Assembly (NCBI GenBank): GCA_009363875.1
Contig: CM018691.1
Location: 37,177,446-37,241,445, forward strand
Source: Mikania micrantha
Lineage: Eukaryota; Streptophyta; Magnoliopsida; Asterales; Asteraceae
Length of the DNA stretch: 64,000 nt
Direction of reading: 5' to 3'
The notes under the pieces were generated by a model, which was given only the letters and a program-made list of their open reading frames with translations, made no database searches and was not told the DNA's origin. Made by a program: the position numbers and the translations under genes. Shown piece by piece: positions 11,412 to 22,794 of the stretch. Within the stretch, counting starts at the first letter, position 1; each line of letters opens with the position of its first letter.

Positions 11412-12136
11412 AATCGCGCGCCGGGGCCGGATGGATTTAACTTCGCTTTCATTAAAAAGTTCTGGGAGTATTTACAAAACGATTTCAAAGCGATCATGGA
11501 TGCTTTCTTCATTAAAGGAAGTATTTCACAATGTTGTAGTTCTTCTTTTATCACTTTAATCCCAAAGAAGGTTGATCCGATTTCACTTAAAGACTACAGG
11601 ACGATAAGTCTAATTGGGTGCATTAGCAAGGTGATTTCTAAGGTGCTTGCTAACTGGATCAAAAAGGTAATGGACTCCATAATTTTAGAATACAAACTGC
11701 TTTTATAGGAAATAGGAATATTATTGATGGTGCTTTGATTATTAATAAGACTTTATCGTGGCTTACCAAAGTCAAAAGCTTTCCTGTTTAAGATTGACTT
11801 TGATAAGGCATTTGATACGATTTCATGGGATTATCTTGATTCCCTCTTGGGTCAGATGTCCTTTCCTGATAGATGGAGGATGTGGATTAGAGGCATTTTG
11901 GTGTCATCAAAAGCTTTGGTGTTGGTCAATGGAGCGCCAACAAATGAGTTTCAATGCCATCGAGGATTAAGACAAGGCGACCCTCTCTCATCATTTCTTT
12001 TTATTATCATTATGGAATCCCTGAGTTGTTACATTAACAGGGCCTGCTCCACAGGGATGCTGTGTGGTATCAAATTTAATCATGATGATATGAGGATTTC
12101 ACATTTATTCTTTGCTAATGATGCCATAATTTTGGG

Positions 12137-13121
12137 TAGGGGTGTTCACGGTCCGGTTTCAAATCGTGAAACCGCCCAAACCGTTCATCGGTTTCGTTTC
12201 ACGATCGGTTTTTTTCTCAAACATTTGGTCGGTCGGTTTCAAAAGTTCAAAACCGTAATAAACGGTTTGGTTTATGGTTTTCGTAAAAAACCGGTCGTTA
12301 AAAACCGGACCAGACCGTATGTGTTTGAGTATATACTAATATAGAAATATGTATATACATGTGTATATATATATGCATATATTTATATAGGATTGTGAAC
12401 AAATAATAACCCACCTTTATTGCAATAACACAGATAACTTTGTCAAGATGAAGCCAAATTTTGGATTTTTTTTGAACGTCATTGTAACACATTTAGAACA
12501 CTATGTTCTTTTATGAGTTTGCGAAAATTCATTACCGTTTGAGAGTTTACATCGTTGTAATTTTTAGGCCTAAAACAGTTATAGTGCTATAAATCAAAAA
12601 CTTACAACAATGATATCTCTTAAACGGTGATGAATTTACACAAACTCATAAAAGAACGTAGTGTTCTAAATGTATTACAATGATGTTCAAAAAAAATTTA
12701 AGATTTGGTTTCATCTTGACTGGTTATTTCAGGTTATTGATTTAAGAGTAGGTTATTATTTGAACACTTCCCTATTCATACATATATATATACACATATA
12801 TATATATACATGTCTATATATGTGTTTCTATAGAATGAGTTCATGATTTATCTGTCATTCAAAAAAAATACATTTGGATTTATTGTAGTTAGTTTGCCTT
12901 GTACTACAAAAGGTTTGTTTTGATTAAATTTTTACTTTTAACGAGATTAAAACCTCAAACCGTAAACCAAACCGGAACCAAACCGTCAATAACGGTTCGG
13001 TTTGGTTCGGTTTTTATTTTGAATGGTTCGGTTTTGGTTTTCATTATCCAAAAACCGCTATTAATGGTTTGGTTTACGGTTCCACCTAAAAACCGTAAAA
13101 ACCGGACCACGAACACCCCTA
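12137..13121. mobile_element. hAT-like element inserted in the LINE RT domain, 8-bp TSD
   Basis: The 985-bp element starts TAGGGGTGTTCACGGTCC and ends GGACCACGAACACCCCTA, nearly exact inverted ends. The TSD ATTTTGGG lies at 12129-12136 and 13122-13129. The subterminal regions are packed with CGGTTT/AAACCG repeats. No transposase is present. A second palindromic element lies inside it at 12388-12774. Confidence 0.92.
12388..12774. mobile_element. Foldback MITE nested in the hAT-like element
   Basis: About 190-bp inverted arms: the left arm runs TAGGATTGTGAACAAATAAT through GAACACTATGTTCTTTTATG, and the right arm is its near complement, ending ATTATTTGAACACTTCCCTA. The centre is near 12580. 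TSDs were not resolved because the flanks are AT dinucleotide-rich. Confidence 0.7.
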
Positions 13122-14793
13122 ATTTTGGGGGATTGGTTCGGATAGAATTTGGCAAATCTTAGGAGATTAATGAGAAGTTTTTATATGGTTTCAGGGCTGA
13201 GAATGAACATGCAGAAATGCAACATACTTGGGATAAATGTGGAGGATGAAATGGTGCATAATATGGCAGGAACTCTAAAATGCAAAGTCGGTTCACTTCC
13301 TTTTACATATTTGGGTTTAACGGTGGGTGCAAATATGGTTCATACGTAACTGGCAGCCAGTTATTGATGTTTTCGAGAATAGGTTATCTCTTTGGAAAGC
13401 TAAACACTTATCAATGGGAGGGATGATTGTTCTTATCAAGTGTGTTCTTAACAGTTTGCCTACGTGTTTCTTTGCTCTTTATAGAGTGCCTGCTACTATA
13501 ATTCAAAAATTGGACAAGATTAGAAGAAACTTCTTGTGGGGTAGTCCCGAAAGACAAAACAAAATTCACTAGGTCGCATGGGAGAAAGTGATACAATCGA
13601 AGGAAAAGGGTGGTCTTGGCTTAGGCTTATTATGCGATATTAATTTATGCCTTCTCGCTAAATGGTGGTGGAGATTCAAGAAGGAACCTAATAGTCTATG
13701 GGGTCGTGTCATAGCATCCATTTATCATATAACCGTACCTGGGGACTTGATTCCAAGTAAACCAATAATTTAAGGTGTTTGGAATAATGTGGTAAAGCTA
13801 GATGGTCTATTCCATCTTAGGGGCCTGAATTTGAAAGTAATGTTCAAAGGTGAAGTGGGTGATGGTAGTACTCTAAAATTCTGGTCGGATCTATGAATTG
13901 GTGAAATCCCATTATGTTTCAAATTCAAAGAACTGTTCAAGCTTGAAAGAAATCAACAATGTAGCATCAAAGAAAGAGTGATTGTTGCAAACTTTGGCCA
14001 AGAAATGAACTGGGAATGGAGTAGAGAACCAAGTGAAGATCAACAGAAGGAGGAATTGGAAGCCTTGGAGGCCTCTCCACCAGTAAAGATAGGTGGGTGT
14101 GGTTGGGATCTAAGGACATGCTATTTTCGGTTAAATCACTTTAAGGGAGGCTAATAAATGAAAATAATGGAAGCTTTGTTCTTAAATGGTGCAAATGGGT
14201 ACCGGCTAAAGCAAATGTGGTCGCTAGGAGGGCTGAAATGAATAGGCTTCCAACCCGCTTGGCGCTCAGAAGAAGAGGTGTAAATGTTGAGTCTACGGCC
14301 TGCCTTATGTGCAACGAAGGCGACGAAACTGCTGAGCATCTAATAATTGGCTGCCCGATCGCAAATGTCGTGTGGCAAAGTTTATCTCAATGGTGTAACA
14401 TTCCTCCGATTTATGTTTTTTAAATAAAGGATCTGCTCCAACTGTCTAATTCTCATAATGGTGATAGATTAAAATGGATTTGATCCATGCGGTAATAATA
14501 TGCGGCTTGTGGTGCATTTGGAAGACAAGGAATGAAACAGTGTTCAAAGGAACTTCTCCATCTATTGGGGGAATTGTGGAGGAAGTCAAGAGGTTGGGAT
14601 TTCTATGGATCAAGAATCGAGCCAAGTTACATAGCCTAGGTTGGAATAAGTGGAAATGTTTTAATGTAAACTTTGGTGTGTATTTTTGAAGGTTCTGGGT
14701 GTTGTTTTGTTTCCTTTTTCCTCCTCATTCTAGTGTCTTGCTAGTTTGGGGTGGGTTATTTTAATAAAATATCTTTGCCTTTCAAAAAAAAAA

Positions 14794-15289
14794 CAATCTA
14801 AGTAAGATCTTAGGGTCTTAAAAAAATATAAAACCTCAATTTTTTTTAGTCTTTATATGTGGTGGATTTTTTTTGACATGTGGGTCTTTTTAGCTTGTGG
14901 GATATAAAAAAAATAGGAGAAAAACAAATTCCCACATAAAAACCTTTTAATATTCAAATGAAAAAGACATCTTAAAAAAATGGTTATGAATATTTTATTT
15001 CAGAATTTATATTTAGAAAAAAGAAAAATAAATTTAATTTAAATATTTTATACATGTAAATTTAAACAAACTTTCCTTTTTAACTCCACTAATATAAACT
15101 ATTATTGTCGGTCCCAAGACCCAATAAAAGGAGGTTTTTATCGTAACCATTGGTAAAGACCACAACCTTTTCTTCTGCTTAGGGCCTTCAAAATTATTGA
15201 GTCAATCATGCTTACTATTTTAATTTGCAAGTTGCATAATGAACACTAATATTTGAAATTAGAGATTCATCAATATAAAGAGTACAATA
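14794..15289. other. AT-rich spacer between the LINE and the copia element
   Basis: No gene is seen. The stretch holds homopolymer A/T runs and short inverted bits such as TTAGGGTCTTAAAAA. Confidence 0.4.
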
Positions 15290-15294
15290 TCCTG

Positions 15295-15437
15295 TGTGAA
15301 TAATATAACTCTCTCATAATCCCAATGAGAGATTATGAAACCAATTTTATAGATACAAATATAACAATAAATGAACAAGGAAATTAACTATACAATTAAT
15401 ACACCAAATGAAATCTAGAAGCTACTTGAGTTTATCA
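15295..15437 (-). repeat. 3' LTR of the copia element (143 bp)
   Basis: TGTGAATAATATAACTCTC through GAGTTTATCA. It matches the right LTR almost base for base (AATGAGAGATTATGAAACC, GAAATCTAGAAGCTACTTG), so the two ends belong to one insertion. Confidence 0.92.
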
Positions 15438-17320
15438 TCCCCCTCAAGCGAAGCGGTGACGGACCAATGCAAAGTTTAGAGCGAAATAGCTCAAATTGAG
15501 GTCGAGGAAGACTCTTAGTAAAGATGTTCGCAACCTGAAGCTTGGAGTGAACATAGCCTGTGAGAAGTTTTCCAGCTGTCACAAGCTCACGAATGAAATG
15601 ATAATCCAGATCAATGTGCTTAGCTCACTTATGAGATACAGGATTTTGTGTTAAGAATAAAGAGCTTTTATTATCACACAACAACAGTGGGAAATCAGTA
15701 GGTAAAGCAAACAGTTCATGTAGTAAGTGAGTAAGCCAAATTATTTCAGCAGCAGCGTTTGCCATAGCACGGTACTCAGAATCGCAACTGGATCGTGATA
15801 TAGTTTGTTGTTTCTTCGCACTCCATGAGACAAGATTGCCACCAAGAAAAATAGAATAACCATAAGTGGAGCGTCGAGTCTCAAGACAACGCGCACAATC
15901 AGCATCCGAATATCCAATAATGGATGATGAAGCGTGCTTTGCAAAAGTAAGACCATAGGAAACATTATGCTTTATGTAACAAAGTATACGTTTCACATGT
16001 TGATAATGCATAATAGTAGGAGCTTGAAGAAACTGACTAACTTGATTAACCGCATATGATATGTCTGGACGAGTGATCGTAAGATACTAAAGAGATCCTA
16101 CAAGTGAACGATATAAAGTAGGGTCATCAAACGCAATCCCATCCGCAACAAGGCAAGCAATTGCAGCAGAGGCGTGTGAACCGGTTTAGCATGCAAGAGA
16201 TTTGCACGATCCAAAATATCATATGCATATTTAGATTGACTTAAGAATAACCCATCAGGAGTGTACGTAACCTCAAGTCCAAGAAAATAATTCAATTTTC
16301 CGAGATCTTTGATAGCAAACTCATTGTGTAACTGTTGGATAAATGTATGCATAAACTTTGTCGTATTGCTTGTAAGGATTAAATCATCGACATAAACAAG
16401 GAGGTACATCACACATGACCCTCGTTTAAACATGAACAAAGATGTGTCTGCCTTGCTGCAAGAGAAACCATATGTTAGTAGAAACGTGCTTAATCGGTGA
16501 AACCATGTCCGAGGGACTTGCTTTAGACCATATAAAGCTTTATTAAGGCTACAAACATGATCGGGGAAACGAGCGTCATGAAATCCGGGGGGTGTTCTAT
16601 AAAAACGAGTTCATTCAGTTGACCATGTAGAAAAGCATTGTTAACATCGAGTTGGTGTAAAGACCATCCATTAATAACTGCAAGGCATAAGACCGTCCGA
16701 ATGGTTGCAGCTTTAACCACAGGACTAAAGGTGTGAAAATAATCTAAGCCGGGAACCTGACTGAATCCTTGAGCAACAAGGCGGGCTTTGTGACGATCAA
16801 CTGATCCATCCGCACGATATTTAGTGCGAAACAACCACTTATACTCGACAACATTATGATTCTTGGGACGAGGCACAAGAGTCCAAGTGTTGTTTTTATG
16901 AAGATCTGACAATTCCTGATTCATGGCATCGATCCAGTGGGAGTGTTTCATAGCCGATTTAAATCCTTTGGGAACACTTTGAGCAAAGAGGGCGATAAAC
17001 AGTGGGTGGGAGGTGGTGTAAGCAAGGTTTGTACGGTGTTCAGGTTTAAATATACCATCTTTTGCTCGAGTAATCATAGGATGGGAAGAGGCAGGAGCTG
17101 GTGGATTATGGATAGGTGGAATTGGGTGTGGGGCAGGGTTAATAGGTGGTGTGATGAAACTGTTAACGGGTCAGGAAGATTTATTGCTTTGGCTAGAGGT
17201 AGGGGAATGACTGTTGGGTTGGGAAAATGGGGGTTAGATGAGCTAATAGGTTCAACAATAGGTGGGTTAGGAGGGGCAGTAGGCTGTGAAGGAAAATCAC
17301 AGCAGAATAAAGGAGTGGAG
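15438..17320 (-). pseudogene. copia pol 3' part: RNase H and reverse transcriptase (broken)
   Basis: The minus-strand RT fragment at about 17077-16523 has VEYKWLFRTKYRADGS, KARLVAQGFSQ and QLDVNNAFLHGQL. After a break it continues at 16439-16098 with YLLVYVDDLILTSN (the YVDD active box) and GLEVTYTPDGLFLSQSKYA. The RNase H part at 16011 onward has YSDADCA, STYGYSIFLGGNLVSWSAKKQ, SRSSCDSEYRA and LLCDNKSS. Frameshifts near 16500 and 16140 and a stop near 16090 break it. The solo LTR at 17321 separates it from the integrase. Confidence 0.92.
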
Positions 17321-20300
17321 TGTAACGACCCGTTTTAACGGTCGTGTGTATTTTAATAAGTAAACGTTATTATATTTTCAATAATGTTGTGATAATAATA
17401 TAATAACATTTGGAGTATTATAGTTAACTAGTAACTAACTTGATTAGATTGGTTAAGTGGGTTAACTAATTAAAAGGTTGAGGGACTAAACTTGCCAAAT
17501 GGGCAAAGTTGTAAAAATTGAGGTTAAAATACCTTGACCTGGTCAAAGTTCAAAAAAATCTTGTATGTGTGTGTGTTTTACGTGAGAAGCAGAGAAGAGA
17601 AAAGGGAGAAGAAGAACTTCAAGCCCTAACCTCCAAGCCGTTGATTTTGTTGATGAAATTCAAGATTTAAGCTTCTAATCCTATCTATAAGTGCTATCTA
17701 ACATCTTGTAAGTGATTCTAATCTCATTCATGATGTTGGTTGAAAGTTTTTAAGATGAAAAAAAGTTAGGGTTTAGTTTAAATCTTGAAATTGGTTGTTT
17801 AAATAGGTTAGAAACCATAAGTAGATGTGTGATCAAGTAACTAAGCATCTAATTTGATTAGAAATCAATGATTATGAACATGAGTGTTCATGGGATATTT
17901 TATGAGGCTGAAATTGAATGAAAAACGAGTTAGTAAATCATGCACATGTGGTGTTTGATGAATTGCTTGAAAGAAAAGAGATTATATGCTGAACTGAAAG
18001 AAATTGTGTTGCTGCACTGTTATTGTAAAATCTGTATAAAATCATTGAAAAATCATGAGAAAATGAGCCTTAGATGCTTAGAAAGCTATTTGAAAGGGCT
18101 ACAATCCATCTTTTGACATGAAAAGCTGAAAACAAACTTAGGTTGGGTTAAAAGGGCAATTACAGCTGGAACATAGAAAAATTCAGCAACCTGAATTGTG
18201 AAAATAAAGCTGCTGTCCTGATTTTGTTAATTGTGTATAAAATCAACCGTGTATCCGTTTGAGGCGTATTTTATATTCTTGGAAAGTTCTAAGAGTCTAC
18301 TACAACCCATATTTGAACATGAAGAGCTAAAACATATTGTATATGTGTCAAAAATGCTGATTACAACAACAACTCAGAAAGTTGCTGCACAAAAATGAGA
18401 TTTTCCAAAATGTGATAAAAATGGGAAATTGAGTATGTGTGATGTTGAACATAAATAGATGATAATAGTGGGTTATGTACATCTAAATAAATGTTTTATA
18501 AGTATTTAAGATACTTGTTCATGGGTTTTGATGGGAATGATGGGTTATGGGTAGAACTCATGTTAGAAAGCGTTGTTGGGTGGATATGGATCATAATCCA
18601 TGGGTTAAATGTTAATATGCAATAAATTGATGTTAAAATTGATAAAAGTTATGATCTTGGATGAATCTTGACTAAAATGGGTGATTATGGGTAATCAAGG
18701 GATGATTAGGATCATAACTAGTGTAATGAAGATCAATATTTGATAAAATGCCTAAGGGAGGCATGAAATATGATTAATTGTGATAATTGGCTAAAACTTG
18801 CTAGATGTAGTAAGATATAGTCAATTGTATGATAAATTGACTTTGAGAAGGTCAAACGGGTCAAGCGGGTTAAACTTGATTGCATGTATGTGTGTATGTT
18901 AAGATGATTGCAATGTGTGCATAGGTGATGAAAATAAAGTTCATAGGCAAGGACATGAGCTTGCTTTGTAATTAGAGCTTTGGACCAAAGGTAAGTCACC
19001 TAATTGATTGAGTCACTTAATATGTTGTTAAATTCACAAGGTGTGTGATTAAGGTAAATTGACTCTAATTGATGGTTAGTAAATTGAATTTACTATGTGG
19101 TTAACCCATTGGGGATATGGGAAACAATACACAATGAGTGTGATGTGAATGTCTTGAGTGACAAGTGCTGAATAGTAAATGTGTATAATATGTGATTGAC
19201 CCATTGGATATATGGGCATCTATACACGACGGGCGTGTAAGTCACATGGGTGTGACATTAATGTCTTGGGTGACATGTGTTGCATAGTAATTATGTGGAT
19301 TAAACACAATGTGTGTGTGTGTTAAATTTACAAATAAGTGTACAATAAGATTGTGGTGGCAATCGTATTATCTACTAGTGAGTAGACTAAACTTAATAAC
19401 CATGAGGGTTAATATGTGTATATGGTGCAATGAGTGCATAAACATAAATGTAAACCATAATGTGTGTGGTTAGAGTTTACATTGAGGGTATGAAAGTGTT
19501 AGTAGACTATTGACTTATGGTAGTAGCTACCAGTATGTTGACTTTTAAAGTCAAAGTTGTGTGTTTTGTTTAATTATTGTTAGAATTGAAATGTTTGTGT
19601 GATTGTGTTAAGTGGACTTTAGGTGTTCATTAGTAAATTGAGTTTACAATATGATTGACCCATTGGACATATGGGTATTTATACACAATGGTGTGTAAGT
19701 TACTATAACATTACATATAAGTAGTAGAAAGAGTCTACTTGATTTTTGGTGTTTATATATTGATTATGCATAACTTGACTAATGAAACTAATTGAGTTAA
19801 AAGACCTGTGAGAAGGCATTTTTAGTTTCAATATGAATGCTATGCTTGAGTTGTATGCGTAATACAAATGGCATAAAATTAGCCGGATGAGCCGGTAGAT
19901 GAGTTCATGATACCACATGAGTGTGGATAGCCGGAAGAGCCGGTGAAATTGATCAATTAAACCACTAGAGGGTGAACAATCAAATGAGTTGGTAATAATG
20001 AGTCAAACCACTAGAGTGTGGATAACCGGATGAGCCGGGAGTTTAAATTGGTGAAACCACTAGTGTGTGGGTAATTGGATGAGCCAATAATTTGAGAATA
20101 GCGTTGTAATTAGCCAAACAGTTTCTGAATTCGTGTTTGGCTATTTGGGTGGCATTCTAAGGCACTGTAACCCCTCGGAATGTTCCATAAACATGTGTTA
20201 AAGCTGTTTAGGTGTTCTTACTTAGTTCTAACGAACTAATGATGAAAACAATGTGTGTTATGCAGGTATTTAAGTAATAAAAGCGAATGTGATCGGGAAA

Positions 20301-20573
20301 GGATGATATTGGATCGAATGAAGCTTCGAGCGATACAAGTTAATATTGAGAAGACTTGTTTATTTAAATAATAGATGTGTTTGTATATATTAAACTATAT
20401 AAGTGGTTTTTAAACAAGTTTGTGTTGGTTTTTGATTGTGACAGGTTATAAAGGGTTATTTATTGAGTTTTCAAACAAACCCTTGCAAAAAAAAAATTTT
20501 ATGGGACCAAATTCCACAACGTTTTTATGTTTAAACAGGTGTTTTCTGATCTGTGTGGGATCAGGGTGTCACA
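17321..20573 (+). mobile_element. Solo LTR inside copia pol (3253 bp), 5-bp TSD
   Basis: It starts TGTAACGACCCG and ends CAGGGTGTCACA. The TSD TGGAG lies at 17316-17320 and 20574-20578. No retroviral frames are found inside. Internally, near-repeats of GACCCATTGG(A)NATATGGG occur at about 19100, 19198 and 19658, and of GCCGG(A/T)..GAGCCGG at 19880-20095. It represents a long-LTR gypsy-type family not otherwise present in the window. Confidence 0.9.
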
Positions 20574-20578
20574 TGGAG

Positions 20579-22794
20579 GGTTGGGCTGATTTGTATGAAA
20601 TGGATGGGGCTGAGTTGGATCAGTAGCAAGTGGAACAAGGGGAGGCAAAGGTTCAGTAAAGGAGTGAATGGGAAGACTATAGATGTTGGTATTAGTGGTG
20701 TTATCTTTAAATGAAAAAACGGATTCGTCAAATCGAGCATGGCGGGTGATGTAGATACGAGATGTTAAAGGATCAAGACATTTATATCCCTTGTGTTGGG
20801 ACGAGTAGCCAATGAAGATGCATGAAAGGCTACGAGGGGAGAGCTTGTGGGGGGAATAGTCACGAAGATATGGAAAAACCCGACATGCAAAAAGACGGAA
20901 ATTGTCATAGATTGGCGTAGTTTTATTTAGCATTTCAAATGGAGACCGATCATTCAAGAGTTTCATCGGGAGACGGTGATAATGTATGTAGCGGAGCTAA
21001 AAGCATCAACCCAAAAACGAGCAGGAACATGCCCATTAAAAAGCATTGCCAACCCGGTTTCAAAAAGATGACGATGCTTACATTCGGCCCTACCATTTTG
21101 TTGAGGTGTGTATGGGCACGATAAACGGTGAAAAATGCCATGAGTATTGAGTAGGGATTTTACGTGATGGTTTACAAATTCAGTCCCACCATCACTTTGA
21201 AATGTTTTTATTTTTCTAGAAAATTGAGTGTGCACAAAATTAATAAATGATGCAAAGATAGTATGAAACTTGGATTTAGTTTTAAGTGGATAAAACCATG
21301 TAAACCGAGAAAAATCATCAATGAAGATGACATAATATCTAAAATTATCAACGGACACAACCGATAAGGGTCCCTATAAGTCACAATAAATTAAGTCCAA
21401 TGGGTGAAGCGCACGTTTTTCATTTAACTTAAATGATAATCGATGGGCTTTGGATAAAGTACAAGATTCATAAATAGTCGGTTTTGGAAGAACCGATGTA
21501 ACATAAAGATGACAATGTTTATTTAATTGTAAAAGCGTATCAAAAGAGACATGGCCTAATCTAGAATGCCAACGTTCAAAAGAGGCACACAAAGGAGAAC
21601 TTGATGAACCAAAGCTTTGGCACCAGTTTGGAGAACATATAAGCCATTTTTACATTTGCCTTGTGCTAGAACTTGCCTCGTGCTTCGATCCTGTATATAA
21701 AAATTGGGATGCGAAAACAAAACATCCAAATTATTGTTAGTGCCAAGTTTACTCAAAGATAACAAGTTATTAGTAATATTGGGAACATCTAAAATATCTT
21801 TGAGGTGAAGATTTGGAGCAACAATGGTTTGTCCAATATGTGTGACCGAGAGGGTATTACCATTTCCAAAGGTCACAGTTGAATCACCTGAAAAAGGTGT
21901 GGCATGCTGGACGGAGCGAGGAGAGGGCGTCATGTGATCCGTGGCACCGGAGTCAACATACCAATCAGAGGCAGAAGAGGGAATAGAGCAACGAGCATGA
22001 AATGCCTTAGAGAGATTTTCATCAACAGAGGCATTATTGGCAGCATAGGAGGAGAGTTTGGGACACAAATTTGCGTAGTGACCGTTGGTGCGACACAATT
22101 GGCAATGGGGAGGCCGACGACCACGACCAAGACCTATAGAAGATGATCATCCAAAACGATCAGCCCGGCCATGAGAACCACAAGCACGTTGGGCTGAAAA
22201 AGCAACAGTCGGTTGTGAGGATGTAGGACTTTGTCATGACTTGATGAACAATTCATGGGACTCAGCTAGATCCAGAAGATCACGAAATGGCAGAGGAGTT
22301 CTAGAAGCACAGATGGATGTAGAAAAGGACTCAAAGGCAGTGCCTAACCCACGTAAAAAGTATGTAGTGGGTTTTATCACCATCCGGAACGGGTTTTCCA
22401 ACAGCCGCAAGTTGGTCACAGAGAAGTTTGAACTTGCGATCGTAATCAGCAACAGAGGAGTTATCTTTGGTGCGAGAGTGAAGATGATCAAAGAGATTTT
22501 GCACCCTTTCATTGGAAGGGTTTCTGTATGCCAAATGAAGCGCGTCCCATATTCGTTATCCACTTGGGAGGATAGGCCCAAGACCTCAGCCACTGATTCT
22601 TCCGATAAAGACGCATGGAGAATAAGTATGGTTCTCTGATCAGCAGCAATCCACGACGCATAAAGTGGATTGGAAACAATTTTCCCATCAAGAGTGGTGT
22701 CAGGCGAAGGCGGTGGTAGAGAACCATCAACGTGCGGTAAGAGGTTTTGAAAGGAAAGTATAGGAAGCATCTGGTTTTTCCATACGAGAAAATT
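20579..22794 (-). pseudogene. copia gag 3' part, zinc knuckle, protease and integrase (broken)
   Basis: On the minus strand from 22794: gag with NFLVWKNQMLPIL and NLLPHVDGSL; a CCHC knuckle CQLCRTNGHYANLC (about 22100-22050); the protease WYVDSGATDHMT (about 21970-21930); the pre-integrase HSRLGH...YESC, where the first Cys of the usual CxxC is Tyr; the integrase core FIDDFSRFTWFYPLKTKS, FQSDGGTEF and TPQQNGRAECKHRH with D, D and E retained (21350-21050); and the tail DRSPFEMLN, CRVFPYLRDYSPHKL and CIFIGYSSQHKGYKC. Frame breaks lie near 22240, 22140, 21560, 21374 and 20963. Confidence 0.92.

Larger units (their letters stand above)
11417..14690 (+). pseudogene. LINE reverse transcriptase and C-terminal region (broken)
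   Basis: Seen in order: NRAPGPDGFNF, then LIPKKVDPISLKDYRTISLIGCISK (11550-11620), FKIDFDKAFDTISWDYL (11785-11840), GLRQGDPLSSFLF (11965-12000), and the catalytic box as FFANDA where FADD is usual (12110-12125). After the inserted hAT come SGLRMNMQKCNILG, PFTYLGLTVG, LSMGGMIVLIKCVLNSLP (13400-13460), FLWG (13535), WWWRFKKEPNSLWGRVI (13660-13710) and C-x2-C...H-x4-C (14305-14355). Stops at about 11706, 13348, 13570 and 13771 plus frameshifts make it non-functional. Confidence 0.9.
8273..14793 (+). mobile_element. LINE (L1-type non-LTR retrotransposon), decayed, interrupted twice
   Basis: It starts mid-codon with the end of an APE endonuclease domain (LDRFLVSDNF, SDHNPI at about 8273-8375). 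A linker region with SRIRWALQGDENS near 8730 follows, then reverse transcriptase, a zf-RVT-like region (14217-14423) and a 3' tail ending in an A run at 14784-14793. A 2375-bp solo LTR (9037-11411) and a 985-bp hAT-like element (12137-13121) are inserted in it. The LINE's 5' end is missing at the junction with the Cassandra-like LTR. Confidence 0.88.
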
